NCBI GenBank assembly: GCA_963708155.1
Contig: OY970183.1
Coordinates: forward strand, 2,108,001 to 2,172,000
Source of the DNA: Methylovirgula sp963708155
GTDB taxonomy: Bacteria; Pseudomonadota; Alphaproteobacteria; Rhizobiales; Beijerinckiaceae
Direction: 5' to 3'
DNA length: 64,000 bases
Shown here: positions 36,905-44,776 of the stretch, piece after piece
Position numbering within the stretch: position 1 is the first letter of the stretch
How the letters are laid out: each line of letters begins with the position of its first letter
The notes under the pieces: model-generated
Told to the model about the DNA's origin: nothing
What the model saw: the letters and a program-made list of their open reading frames with translations, nothing else
The model's database searches: none
Position numbers and translations under genes: made by a program

Positions 36905-37321
36905 CTAGCCGCGGTACGGAGGGCCGCGCGGCTGTGCCGCTATGGCAAAACGCAGACGCGGCTGCGCCGCCGTGTGCGTGAGTTGCGCTGCCCATGCGGC
37001 GGCGGCGAGCGCGATAATGGGAAGCGCCGGCGGCAAAATGACCGCGAGATGGCAATGCAGCGCGCAGAAGGGGCACGACTGTTGCTGCGGCGCGTGGCCC
37101 GGCTTAGGCAAGGAGCCTTGATCGCCCGACGCCGCGTGGCAAATCGGGAAGCCGTCAAGGCTCGAGTTAGACGGAAGACCCGCCGTGCAGAGGGCGCCGG
37201 CAGCCAGTTGCAGATAAAGTCCAAGAACGGCGAGACAGGCGACAAATTGGCTGCCCGCCGACGCCTTAGCGCGAAAGCGGCTGCCACATGCGATTATTGT
37301 ATTGGCAATAGCGCCCAGCAT
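36905..37321 (-). CDS. DUF2946-like membrane protein
   Basis: 138 residues with a hydrophobic N-terminal segment and a central motif SCPFCALHCHLAVILPPALP, which is typical of DUF2946 proteins found near copper genes. The clustered Cys and His residues could bind metal. A second hydrophobic helix follows the motif. It lies 128 bp upstream of the envelope protein gene on the same strand. Confidence 0.75.
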   Translation of the reverse strand: MLGAIANTIIACGSRFRAKASAGSQFVACLAVLGLYLQLAAGALCTAGLPSNSSLDGFPICHAASGDQGSLPKPGHAPQQQSCPFCALHCHLAVILPPALPIIALAAAAWAAQLTHTAAQPRLRFAIAAQPRGPPYRG

Positions 37322-37422
37322 GCTGTCTCCCCGGGCGGGACCCTATGCCAATCGGGCTCCCAGCGACAGAACATTGTGTCATTTCCGCAAATTCGCGCGT
37401 CATTGTTGCACGCGAACAACGC

Positions 37423-38121
37423 TTAAGGCGTATTTGCGGTCTGGCCGAAGAGATGTTTCCGCGCCTCCGCATCGAAGGCGGCCGGCGGCGTAGGATTTAC
37501 CTCCTTGGCCTTGGCATAGGCCGCGATTGTCGCCGGGCGCGCCTTGATCGTTTCGAACCAGCGTTTCAGGTGCGGAAAATCGTCGAGGTTCTGGCCCTGC
37601 GCTTCGTACGGCACGATCCACGGATAGCAAGCCATGTCAGCGATCGAATAATCGTCGGCGAGGAATTCGTGATCGGCGAGGCGCTTGTTCAAAACGCCGT
37701 AGAGCCGGTTGTCCTCCTTGACATAACGATCGATCGCATAGGGAATCTTTTCCGGCGCGTAATTGCGGAAGTGATGCGTCTGCCCGGCCATCGGGCCGAG
37801 ACCGCCCACCTGCCAGAACAGCCATTCGAGCGTGGTGACACGCTTGCGCATGTCGGATGAAATGAACTTGCCGGTCTTCACCGCGAGATAGAAGAGGATC
37901 GCGCCGGATTCGAAGATTGTCATCGGCTCGCCGCCGTCCGGCGGCGTGCGGTCGATGATGGCGGGGATGCGGTTGTTCGGCGCGATGGCAAGGAATTCGG
38001 GCTTGAACTGCTCGCCCTTCCCAATGTTCACGGGATGGATCTCGTAGGGAAGCTGCGCTTCTTCGAGAAACATCGTGATCTTGTGGCCGTTCGGCGTCGT
38101 CCAATAATAGAGTTCGATCAT
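37423..38121 (-). CDS. YfcG/Ure2p-type glutathione S-transferase
   Basis: 232 residues. It starts MIELYYWTTPNGHKITMFLEE, the N-terminal thioredoxin fold of the YfcG/Ure2p class, with FESGAILFYLA as the glutathione site. The C-terminal helical domain contains GPMAGQTHHFRNYAPEKIPYA, typical of disulfide-bond oxidoreductases. The start ATG at 38121 lies 1 bp from the SDR stop. Upstream in-frame codons overlap the SDR gene and were discounted. Confidence 0.92.
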   Translation of the reverse strand: MIELYYWTTPNGHKITMFLEEAQLPYEIHPVNIGKGEQFKPEFLAIAPNNRIPAIIDRTPPDGGEPMTIFESGAILFYLAVKTGKFISSDMRKRVTTLEWLFWQVGGLGPMAGQTHHFRNYAPEKIPYAIDRYVKEDNRLYGVLNKRLADHEFLADDYSIADMACYPWIVPYEAQGQNLDDFPHLKRWFETIKARPATIAAYAKAKEVNPTPPAAFDAEARKHLFGQTANTP

Positions 38122-38122
38122 T

Positions 38123-38999
38123 TCAGCCTCGTCCCTCGCCACTGTCCCAAAGCGCCTTGAGGCCCTCGCGGTATGTCGGATACGCGAGCTCGACGCCGAG
38201 CCCTTCTTTCAGCTTGCCGTTCGCCGCGCGCTTGTTCTCCTCATAAAAGCTGCGCGCCATCGGGCTCAAGGGGGCGGTTGCGATATCTTCCTCCGGCGGC
38301 GGCGGCACGCCCATCAATTTTGCGGCATAAGCGATGACGTCTTGCGGCGGCGCCGGCTCATCATCGGTGACGTTCCAGATGTCGCTGTCGCCCTCATAGG
38401 CGAGCGCCGCGGCGATGGACGTGGCGATGTCAGTGACGTGGATGCGGTTGAAAACCTGATCCGGCTTGATGACGCGCTGCGCCGTCCCGTTTTTCAATTG
38501 CATCAGCGCGTTGCGGCCGGGGCCGTAGATGCCGGAAAGCCGAAGGATCTGGATCGACTTGCGATTGTCGCGGGCGAGCGCCTGCCAGGCTTTCTCGGCG
38601 CGCAGCCGGGCGATGGAGCGCGGCTGCTTCGGTGCCGGCACGCGCGTCTCGTCGACCCATTCGCCGCTGCGGTCGCCATAGACGCCGATGGTCGAGAGAT
38701 AGATGATCTTGAGCCGCTGCGGCAATTGCGCCAGCACGCGGCCGAATTTGGCGAGCGCCGGATCGACGGAGGCATCCGGCGGGATGGAGACGAGCAGCAC
38801 GTCGGCGCGCGCCAAAGCTGCGGGAATTTCCGCGTCGGCGCGCTCGGCGTCGAACATATAGCTCGCAAGGCGCGGCTCGCCGATCTTCTCGACGGCGTAA
38901 TGGCTGCGCGCCGTGCCGGCGATCGTATCGAACGCTTCGCCATAGGTCTTGATGAAATGCTGCGCGCTATAGCCGAGACCGAAACAGAACAGAATTCAT
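38123..38999 (-). pseudogene. NAD-dependent epimerase/SDR-family protein with a frameshift at its start
   Basis: The main frame holds an atypical SDR lacking only its first residues. Upstream of the first ATG in that frame the sequence still reads LFCFGLGYSAQHFIKTYG, the NAD-binding loop. The ATG at 38997-38999 overlaps the queG TGA (ATGA) but is out of frame; deleting one T at 38993-38994 gives MNLFCFGLGYSAQHF. Length (877 bp = 3n+1) agrees, giving 291 residues. Alternatively translation starts at a rare ATT or CTG directly after the queG stop. The family resembles YeeZ-like NAD(P)-binding proteins. Confidence 0.75.
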
Positions 39000-40135
39000 T
39001 GCATGACCTCGACAGGCGCTTCAACGCGCCTCCATTCGGCGAGAACATCCGCGTCGTCCTCGCGCGCGCCATGGCGCACGGCGAGCGCGGCTGCGCGCGC
39101 CGGTGCGAGACGCCAGAGTGCCCAAACCGCCATCGCCCGCACAAGAGGCGAGGGATCATCCAGCCGCAATTCCACAAGAGGCAAAAGCGATAGATCGCCG
39201 GAATTGCCAGCGGCGATGAGCAGATTGCGGGTGAAGCGCGCGCTGCCGATGCGCTTCACCGGGCTGCCCGAGAAGAGGGCGCGAAAACCGGCATCATCGA
39301 GCGCCAGGAGGTCGACGAGCCGCGGCGCGACGAGATCGGCGCGCGCCTGTAATTTCGCTTCGCGCGAGGCTTGCGCGAATTTATTCCACGGACAGGCGGC
39401 GAGGCAATCGTCGCAGCCATAGATGCGGTTGCCGATCGCCTCGCGGAATTCGAGAGGAATGTGCCCCTTGTTCTCGATGGTGAGATAGGAAATGCAGCGC
39501 CGCGCGTCGATGAGATAGGGCTGCGGAAAAGCCTGCGTCGGGCAGGCATCGAGACAGGCGCGGCATTGGCCACAATGGTCCGTCTCCGGTGCATCGGGCT
39601 CAATCGCCAGATCGGTGAGGAGCGCGCCGAGAAAGAGCCATGAGCCCGCTTCGCGCGAGACGAGATTGGTGTGCTTGCCCTGCCAGCCGAGGCCGGCCGC
39701 TTGCGCGAGCGGCTTTTCCATGAGCGGCGCGGTATCGACGAAGACCTTCAGTTCCGCGGCCGGCGCCAGCGCCGCGAGCCAGCCGCCGAGCTGCTTCAGC
39801 CGCCCCTTGATGAGATCGTGATAATCGCGATGGCGCGCATAGACGGAGATATTACCGCGATCCTGTTGCGCGAGCGTCGCCAGCGGGTCGCCGTCCGGCG
39901 CGTAATTCGTGCCGAGCATGATAATGCTCTTGGCTTGCGGCCAGAGCGCGCGCGGGGACGCACGACGCGCCGAAGTCTCCGCCATGTAATCCATGTCGCC
40001 GGCATAGCCCGCCGCGAGCCAGGTGTTGAGCCGCGCGGCCGTTTCCGGCGCGGCGTCGGGGCTGGTGACGCGGCAGAGATCGAAGCCGAGGCTTTTCGCC
40101 TTGGCGATAAGTGCCGGCTTTACGTCGCGCGTCAG
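38996..40135 (-). CDS. queG: Epoxyqueuosine reductase QueG
   Basis: About 379 residues. The cobalamin-binding/reductase N-terminal part includes SIIMLGTNYAP, and two 4Fe-4S motifs follow (CGQCRACLDACPTQAF and CDDCLAACPWN); a HEAT-like C-terminus ends the protein. QueG reduces epoxyqueuosine to queuosine in tRNA. The usual N-terminus would begin at LTRDVKPALIAKAKSLGFD, where the only plausible initiator is a CTG at 40135 overlapping the GST TGA (CTGA). In-frame ATG or GTG codons ~100 bp upstream lie inside the GST gene. Confidence 0.88.
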   Translation of the reverse strand: MTRDVKPALIAKAKSLGFDLCRVTSPDAAPETAARLNTWLAAGYAGDMDYMAETSARRASPRALWPQAKSIIMLGTNYAPDGDPLATLAQQDRGNISVYARHRDYHDLIKGRLKQLGGWLAALAPAAELKVFVDTAPLMEKPLAQAAGLGWQGKHTNLVSREAGSWLFLGALLTDLAIEPDAPETDHCGQCRACLDACPTQAFPQPYLIDARRCISYLTIENKGHIPLEFREAIGNRIYGCDDCLAACPWNKFAQASREAKLQARADLVAPRLVDLLALDDAGFRALFSGSPVKRIGSARFTRNLLIAAGNSGDLSLLPLVELRLDDPSPLVRAMAVWALWRLAPARAAALAVRHGAREDDADVLAEWRRVEAPVEVMQ

Positions 40136-40824
40136 AAGTCGAGGTCCGCGTAGACTGGGGGTGGACTGATGCCCGGCACGCGGTCGGCGAGCAGCGCGCG
40201 GAAGCTCTTGCGCGATTTCACCCGCGCGTACCATTGCTTCGCCGTTTCGTCCTCGTCCCATGGCACATCGCCCAGAAAATCCGCGACGGAGATATGCGCC
40301 GCGGCCGCCAGATCGGCGTAGCTCAGCTTGTCGCCGGCGAGCCAGTTCCGCTGCGCTGTGAGATAGCCGATATAGCGCAGATGATAGCGGATGTTGGCGC
40401 GCGCCGCGCGCACCATGTCCATATCCGGCGCGCCGCCGCCAGCCTCCGCCGGCATGAAGCGCTTATAGACCTTTTCGGTCACCAGCCAATTCGAGACTTC
40501 GCCGTAGAATTTTTGCGCGAACCAGTTAACGAGGCGGCGCACTTCGACCCGCGCCTCGGGCGTCTCCGGCAACAGCCGCTGCTCGCCCAGCGTCTCGCCC
40601 AGGCTTTCGTCGAGATATTCGGCGATCACCGCCGCGCCGGGGACAATGAAATCATGATCCGTGACGAGCACGGGCGTCTCGCCCGCCGGGTCGAGCAGCA
40701 GAAAATCCCGCCGCCGCTCAAACACCCTTTCCTCGATCAATTCGGGCTCGACGCCATATTCGGCGAGAGCGAGACGAACGAAACGCGATTGGGGATCGAG
40801 CGGATGATGATAAAGCTGGGGCAT
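40132..40824 (-). CDS. Glutathione S-transferase family protein
   Basis: 230 residues. The N-terminal thioredoxin-like domain starts MPQLYHHPLDPQSRFVRLAL, with TPVLVTDHDFIVPGAAVIAEYL as the glutathione region. The C-terminal helical domain has AGDKLSYADLAAAAHISV. It is the first gene of the GST-queG-SDR-GST run. Substrates are unknown. Confidence 0.88.
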   Translation of the reverse strand: MPQLYHHPLDPQSRFVRLALAEYGVEPELIEERVFERRRDFLLLDPAGETPVLVTDHDFIVPGAAVIAEYLDESLGETLGEQRLLPETPEARVEVRRLVNWFAQKFYGEVSNWLVTEKVYKRFMPAEAGGGAPDMDMVRAARANIRYHLRYIGYLTAQRNWLAGDKLSYADLAAAAHISVADFLGDVPWDEDETAKQWYARVKSRKSFRALLADRVPGISPPPVYADLDF

Positions 40825-40919
40825 AAGCGGAAGGGGTAACCAAAGCGCGGCCGGTGTAGGCTGGCGGCGGATGTGTGAGTAGGGATAAATTACGGCAGCC
40901 GCAAGGGATTCGACAGTTC

Positions 40920-41963
40920 ATGGATGCGACCTTGGAAAATGCTTCTCCCAGGAATGTGGCTGCGCCGAGTCCGGACAGGGCTGACCTCGTGTCGCAGGCT
41001 CTGGTGATTCTCGGGCTCCTCGCCATCCTGTGGCTTGGTCTGCTCTCGGCTTTCCTGGCCGGTTTCTTTATTTATTTTCTCATCGAATTTGGCGTCCGCT
41101 GGCTCGGCAAATTCGGCGTCATCCCGCATGTCGCGCGAATCGTCCTGGCTCTGGCGATCGCGATCATCTTCATTGCCGCGCTCACCTTCGGCATCATCGC
41201 GCTCGTCTCTTTCATGTCGAACGATCAGGACAATCTCGGCCGCCTTTTGCAGCGCATGGCCGAGGTCGTGAGCAATGCCAAGACCTATCTGCCGGCGGAT
41301 CTGCGGGACTATGTGCCGACAAGCCTCGATGACTGGCGCCGGGCGGCCGGCGGCGCGCTGCGCGGCAATGCGGCGCATCTGACGGTTCTCGGGCGGGGCG
41401 CGGGCGCGCTCATCGTCCACATTCTCTTCGGCATGATCGTCGGCGCGCTCGTCGCCGTTAGCCCGCCTGCACCCGCCAACGGGCCGCTGGCGCGCGGGCT
41501 TGAGGAGCGTGTCAGGCGCGTCGGCACGGCCTTCAACCGCGTCGTCTTCTCGCAGATCAAGATTTCCGCGCTGAATACGCTGCTCACCGCGATCTTCCTC
41601 GGCGTCGTGCTGCCGCTCATTGGCCGGCCGCTGCCGTTCACCAAGACGATGATCGCCGTCACTTTCGTCGTCGGGCTTCTGCCGATCATCGGCAATCTGA
41701 TCTCGAATTCGATCATCGTGCTCATCGCGCTTGGCGTCTCGGCGCTCGACGCGGGGCTGGCGCTCGCCTTCCTGATCGCGATTCACAAGCTCGAATATGT
41801 CTTCAACGCGCAGATCATCGGCACGGAAATCCGCGCCCATGCCTGGGAGATTCTGCTGGCGATGCTGGTGCTGGAAGCGGCCTTCGGCCTCAAGGGCCTC
41901 GTCGCCGCGCCGATCTTCTACGCCTATCTTAAGGACGACTTAAAGATGAGCGGCTGGGTGTGA
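40920..41963 (+). CDS. AI-2E family (PerM-like) transporter
   Basis: 347 residues. Eight or so membrane segments are visible, with the family's central soluble region and the C-terminal LNTLLTAIFLGVVLPLIG, FVVGLLPIIGNLISNSIIVL and LVAAPIFYAYLKDDL motifs. The family includes TqsA and Na+/H+ antiporters, so the solute is uncertain. The ATG at 40920 is used in preference to an upstream in-frame GTG at 40875. Confidence 0.85.
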   Translation: MDATLENASPRNVAAPSPDRADLVSQALVILGLLAILWLGLLSAFLAGFFIYFLIEFGVRWLGKFGVIPHVARIVLALAIAIIFIAALTFGIIALVSFMSNDQDNLGRLLQRMAEVVSNAKTYLPADLRDYVPTSLDDWRRAAGGALRGNAAHLTVLGRGAGALIVHILFGMIVGALVAVSPPAPANGPLARGLEERVRRVGTAFNRVVFSQIKISALNTLLTAIFLGVVLPLIGRPLPFTKTMIAVTFVVGLLPIIGNLISNSIIVLIALGVSALDAGLALAFLIAIHKLEYVFNAQIIGTEIRAHAWEILLAMLVLEAAFGLKGLVAAPIFYAYLKDDLKMSGWV

Positions 41964-42075
41964 CGGGCGCGCTCCGCGCCCAAGCGGGAGAAAGATAGCG
42001 CGCGCGGGGCTCTTGTCGCAATCTCGGCACGCAGGGCCTATAAGCACATCGCGCGAATGCCCGAGGCTATTATCG

Positions 42076-42648
42076 ATGTTTCCCGTCCCGACCAGCGTTT
42101 TCCTCACCCGTGGCGTGGGCGTCCATCGCGACCAGCTCACCGCCTTCGAATTCGCGTTGCGCGATGCCGATATCGAGCAACAAAATCTGGTCTCGGTCTC
42201 ATCGATCGTGCCGCCGGGATGCCGGCTCATTCCGGCCGCGGAAGGCATCGAAACCTTGCGCCCCGGCGAGATCACTTTCTGCGTATTGGCGCGGGCGGAA
42301 ACCAACGAGCCTGGGAGGCGCGTCCATGCCAGCGTCGGGATCGCGCGCCCCACTGACCCCAGCGTCTATGGCTATATTTCCGAATATCACGGCTTCGGAA
42401 AGACCGAGCAGGAGAGCAGCGATTATGCCGAAGACCTCGCCGCCACGATGCTGGCGACGACACTCGGCATCGATTTCGATCCCGACGCCGCCTGGAACGA
42501 ACGCCGCCGCGTCTATGAGACGAGCGGCCATGTCTTCGACAGCACCTCGATCACCGCTGCGGCCGAAGGCAATAGCAACGGCCTCTGGACCTGCGCGGTG
42601 GCGGTCGCCGTCTTCCGCTTCGCGCCTGTGCCAGGAATGCCGACGTGA
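42076..42648 (+). CDS. Pyruvoyl-dependent arginine decarboxylase
   Basis: 190 residues. The segment NLVSVSSIVPPGCRLIP contains the Ser-Ser pair at which the proenzyme self-cleaves to create the pyruvoyl group. GEITFCVLARAETNEP and GYISEYHGFGKTEQE are further family features. It makes agmatine and CO2 from arginine without pyridoxal phosphate. The gene overlaps the agmatinase start by 4 bp (GTGA), which agrees with the assignment. The ATG at 42076 is the clear start. Confidence 0.92.
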   Translation: MFPVPTSVFLTRGVGVHRDQLTAFEFALRDADIEQQNLVSVSSIVPPGCRLIPAAEGIETLRPGEITFCVLARAETNEPGRRVHASVGIARPTDPSVYGYISEYHGFGKTEQESSDYAEDLAATMLATTLGIDFDPDAAWNERRRVYETSGHVFDSTSITAAAEGNSNGLWTCAVAVAVFRFAPVPGMPT

Positions 42649-43538
42649 CTGAGCCTCCGACGTTTTCCCTGCCGCCGACATTCCTCGGCATCGCCAACAC
42701 GGCACGCGACGCGCGGCTGTGCATCGCCGGAATTCCGCTCGACATCGGGACGACCAATCGTAGCGGCGCGCGCGACGGCCCGCAGGCCATTCGGCGCGCC
42801 AGCCGCATGCTCGTCGACGGCGCGCATCCGCAGCGCTGGATAGACCCGGTCGCGGACCTCAATCCCGCCGACATCGGCAATTTCGCCATCGCGCTCGGCG
42901 ACCTCGCGGCGAGCCTGGCGCTGATCGAACGCCGGGCAGCACCGGTCGCGCATCTCGTGGCGCTCGGCGGCGAACATACGATCACCCTGCCGCTGCTGCG
43001 CGCGCTCGCCAAAAAGCGCGGCGCTGTCGGCCTCGTGCATTTCGATGCGCATGTCGATACGTGGAAAGACAATTTCGGCGAAACTTACGGGCATGGCTCG
43101 GTCTTCTTTCACGCCATCGCGGAAGGCCTCGTCGATCCGCGCCGCATGGTGCAAATCGGCATCCGTTCGCCGGTCCAAAAAGAGGTTTTCGATTGGACTT
43201 TGGCGCAAGGGGTGACGATCATCACCGCGCAAGACGCGCATCTGCGCACGCCGAGCGACATTGCCGCTACGATCCGTTCGGTCGTCGACGAGGGGCCGGC
43301 CTATTTGAGCTTCGACATCGACGCGCTCGATCCGGCCTTTGCGCCCGGTACGGGAACGCCGGAAGTCGGCGGCCTCGCGACCTGGCAGGCGCAGGCGATC
43401 CTGCGGCAGCTCGAGACGATCGATTTCATCGGCATGGACGTGGTCGAGGTCGCGCCGGCCTATGACACCGCCGAAATCACCGCCTTGGCGGCAGCGACCA
43501 TGGTTTGGGAATATCTCGCGCTCGTCGCAGCGCGATAG
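42645..43538 (+). CDS. speB: Agmatinase (ureohydrolase family)
   Basis: 297 residues. The binuclear manganese ligands are visible: ALGGEHTITLP, HFDAHVDTW and SFDIDALDPAFAPGTGTPEVGG. Agmatinase splits agmatine into putrescine and urea. The GTG start overlaps the decarboxylase stop, so both steps are made together. Upstream context makes agmatinase far more likely than arginase or guanidinobutyrase. Confidence 0.93.
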   Translation: MTEPPTFSLPPTFLGIANTARDARLCIAGIPLDIGTTNRSGARDGPQAIRRASRMLVDGAHPQRWIDPVADLNPADIGNFAIALGDLAASLALIERRAAPVAHLVALGGEHTITLPLLRALAKKRGAVGLVHFDAHVDTWKDNFGETYGHGSVFFHAIAEGLVDPRRMVQIGIRSPVQKEVFDWTLAQGVTIITAQDAHLRTPSDIAATIRSVVDEGPAYLSFDIDALDPAFAPGTGTPEVGGLATWQAQAILRQLETIDFIGMDVVEVAPAYDTAEITALAAATMVWEYLALVAAR

Positions 43539-43572
43539 AAGCGGCTCCTTCTCCCGCAAGCGGGAGGGGGCG

Positions 43573-44022
43573 CTACAGCGTTGTGCGTTCGCTCCCGGGC
43601 GGCATGACCTCATTATGCCGGGGCGTCGGCGTCGGTTCCATGTGCAGACGATGCAGCAGGCTTTGCTTCAACCGTTCGAGATAGGGCGAGCGCTTACGGC
43701 CGTATTGCAGGACTTGCGCTTTTTCGAGCGTCACCAGCCCGCTCTCCATCATGTCGTCGAGCACAGGCAGAAAGGCGTTGATCTTTTCCTCCGCGTCGCA
43801 GATTTCGATGACGACAGGGCGCTCGTCGGTGGCAAGGAAATGCGGCCCGCGTATCCGGCCGGATTGGCCATAGCCTAGGGGTCCTTGCAGGACGGTGGCG
43901 CCAGCGAGATGCATCTCGCGCGCCTTCACGACGATCGCGTGATAAAGCGTCTCCTCGGCGCCGCAGCGGTCATCAGCGCTGGTGAAAATGCGCAGCAGGA
44001 CTGCGTCATGAGGTACGTCCAC
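43573..44022 (-). CDS. DUF190 (UPF0166) PII-like protein, downstream copy
   Basis: 149 residues from a GTG at 44022 preceded by GGGAGGA. It has the DUF190 pattern: AVLLRIFTSADDR, AREMHLAGATVLQGPLGYGQSG, PVVIEICDAEEKINAFLPVLDDMM. DUF190 has a PII-like ferredoxin fold and is often found beside fluoride exporters. Relative to the second copy it has a longer C-terminal tail (HRLHMEPTPTPRHNEV). It overlaps the upstream copy by 17 bp. Confidence 0.85.
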   Translation of the reverse strand: MDVPHDAVLLRIFTSADDRCGAEETLYHAIVVKAREMHLAGATVLQGPLGYGQSGRIRGPHFLATDERPVVIEICDAEEKINAFLPVLDDMMESGLVTLEKAQVLQYGRKRSPYLERLKQSLLHRLHMEPTPTPRHNEVMPPGSERTTL

Positions 44023-44422
44023 GTCCGTGTCCTCCCTCTTCGATGTTGCCCGGCGTTTCTCCAATCACGAATGACGAGGTGTTTTCTCGCGCAGCGCGGC
44101 CGCAGCGGAACATGCGGACCTGCTCCAGCGTCACGAGCCCCGAGCCGATCAATTGGTCAAGCTGCGGCAGGAAGGCGTGGATGCGCTCGGCCCTGTCGAC
44201 GATGTCGACCACCATGGGCGGATTGCGCGGCGCTTCGACCGCGAATTCGCCGTTGATGTGGCGGCTCAAGCCGAAGCTCGCGGGACCGCGCAGAACCGTC
44301 GCGCCGGCCAGGCCGGCCTCGCGCGCGCGCTCGACGATAGTGCGAAAAAGGACATGGCCGGCGGCGCGATCGGCCTCGCCGACGAATGCGCGGAGAAGCA
44401 TCCCATTTTGCGGGGATTGCAC
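44006..44422 (-). CDS. DUF190 (UPF0166) PII-like protein, upstream copy
   Basis: 138 residues from a GTG at 44422 with a perfect AGGAGG ribosome-binding site. It shares the DUF190 core: GMLLRAFVGEADR, AREAGLAGATVLRGPASFG, PMVVDIVDRAERIHAFLPQLDQLI. The two tandem copies are clearly paralogous but diverged. It is divergent from the fluoride-riboswitch operon, about 200 bp away. A role as fluoride- or ion-stress regulator is inferred from context. Confidence 0.85.
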   Translation of the reverse strand: MQSPQNGMLLRAFVGEADRAAGHVLFRTIVERAREAGLAGATVLRGPASFGLSRHINGEFAVEAPRNPPMVVDIVDRAERIHAFLPQLDQLIGSGLVTLEQVRMFRCGRAARENTSSFVIGETPGNIEEGGHGRGRTS

Positions 44423-44624
44423 CGGCGCCTCCTGCCCAATCTTTTATTCTCAGGCGGTGTCCATCTTGCCTCTCCCGTTTCGCTAGGCTCACGGCGGGAG
44501 AGCGTGCACACAGTCTAGCGCTCTTGGCCCTCAAAGGACAGTCCCAACATGCGCGTCGCCGCAGCGCCGTCCCACCGCCTTGCCACCCGCACCGGACTCC
44601 CGTAGATTGCTTGCGGCTTTGAGC

Positions 44625-44696
44625 CATGGGGATGGGGTTCCCCGCAATCGCCGCAAGGCTGATGACTCCTACCGGACGTTTGGACGTCGGTAGGAG
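44625..44696 (+). ncRNA. Fluoride riboswitch (crcB motif) with expression platform
   Basis: The sequence GGGGATGGGGTTCCCCGC, then CGCC-GCAA-GGCTGATGACTCCTACC, matches the fluoride aptamer core (GGxGAUGG..., pseudoknot, GCUGAUGACUCCUAC) up to 44673. GGGGT near its 5' end can pair with ACTCC near its 3' end, as in the aptamer stem. Just downstream, GGTAGGAG (44689-44696) is complementary to CTCCTACC (44666-44673) and would form a competing 8-bp hairpin, a likely expression platform. The next gene on this strand is the antiporter at 44777, with its own RBS. Confidence 0.88.
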
Positions 44697-44776
44697 GTTG
44701 TCTCCCCTTCCTCCAAGTGTCCGGTTTGCGAGCACGCCCGTGCCTTCACTGCACGGGCGGCGAGGAAGGAGCAAAC

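Noticed and set aside
44520..44620. Second riboswitch on the minus strand before the DUF190 genes (cobalamin-like GGGAGTCCGGTG stretch)
   Set aside because: The rest of the cobalamin core is not present, and no vitamin B12-related gene follows.
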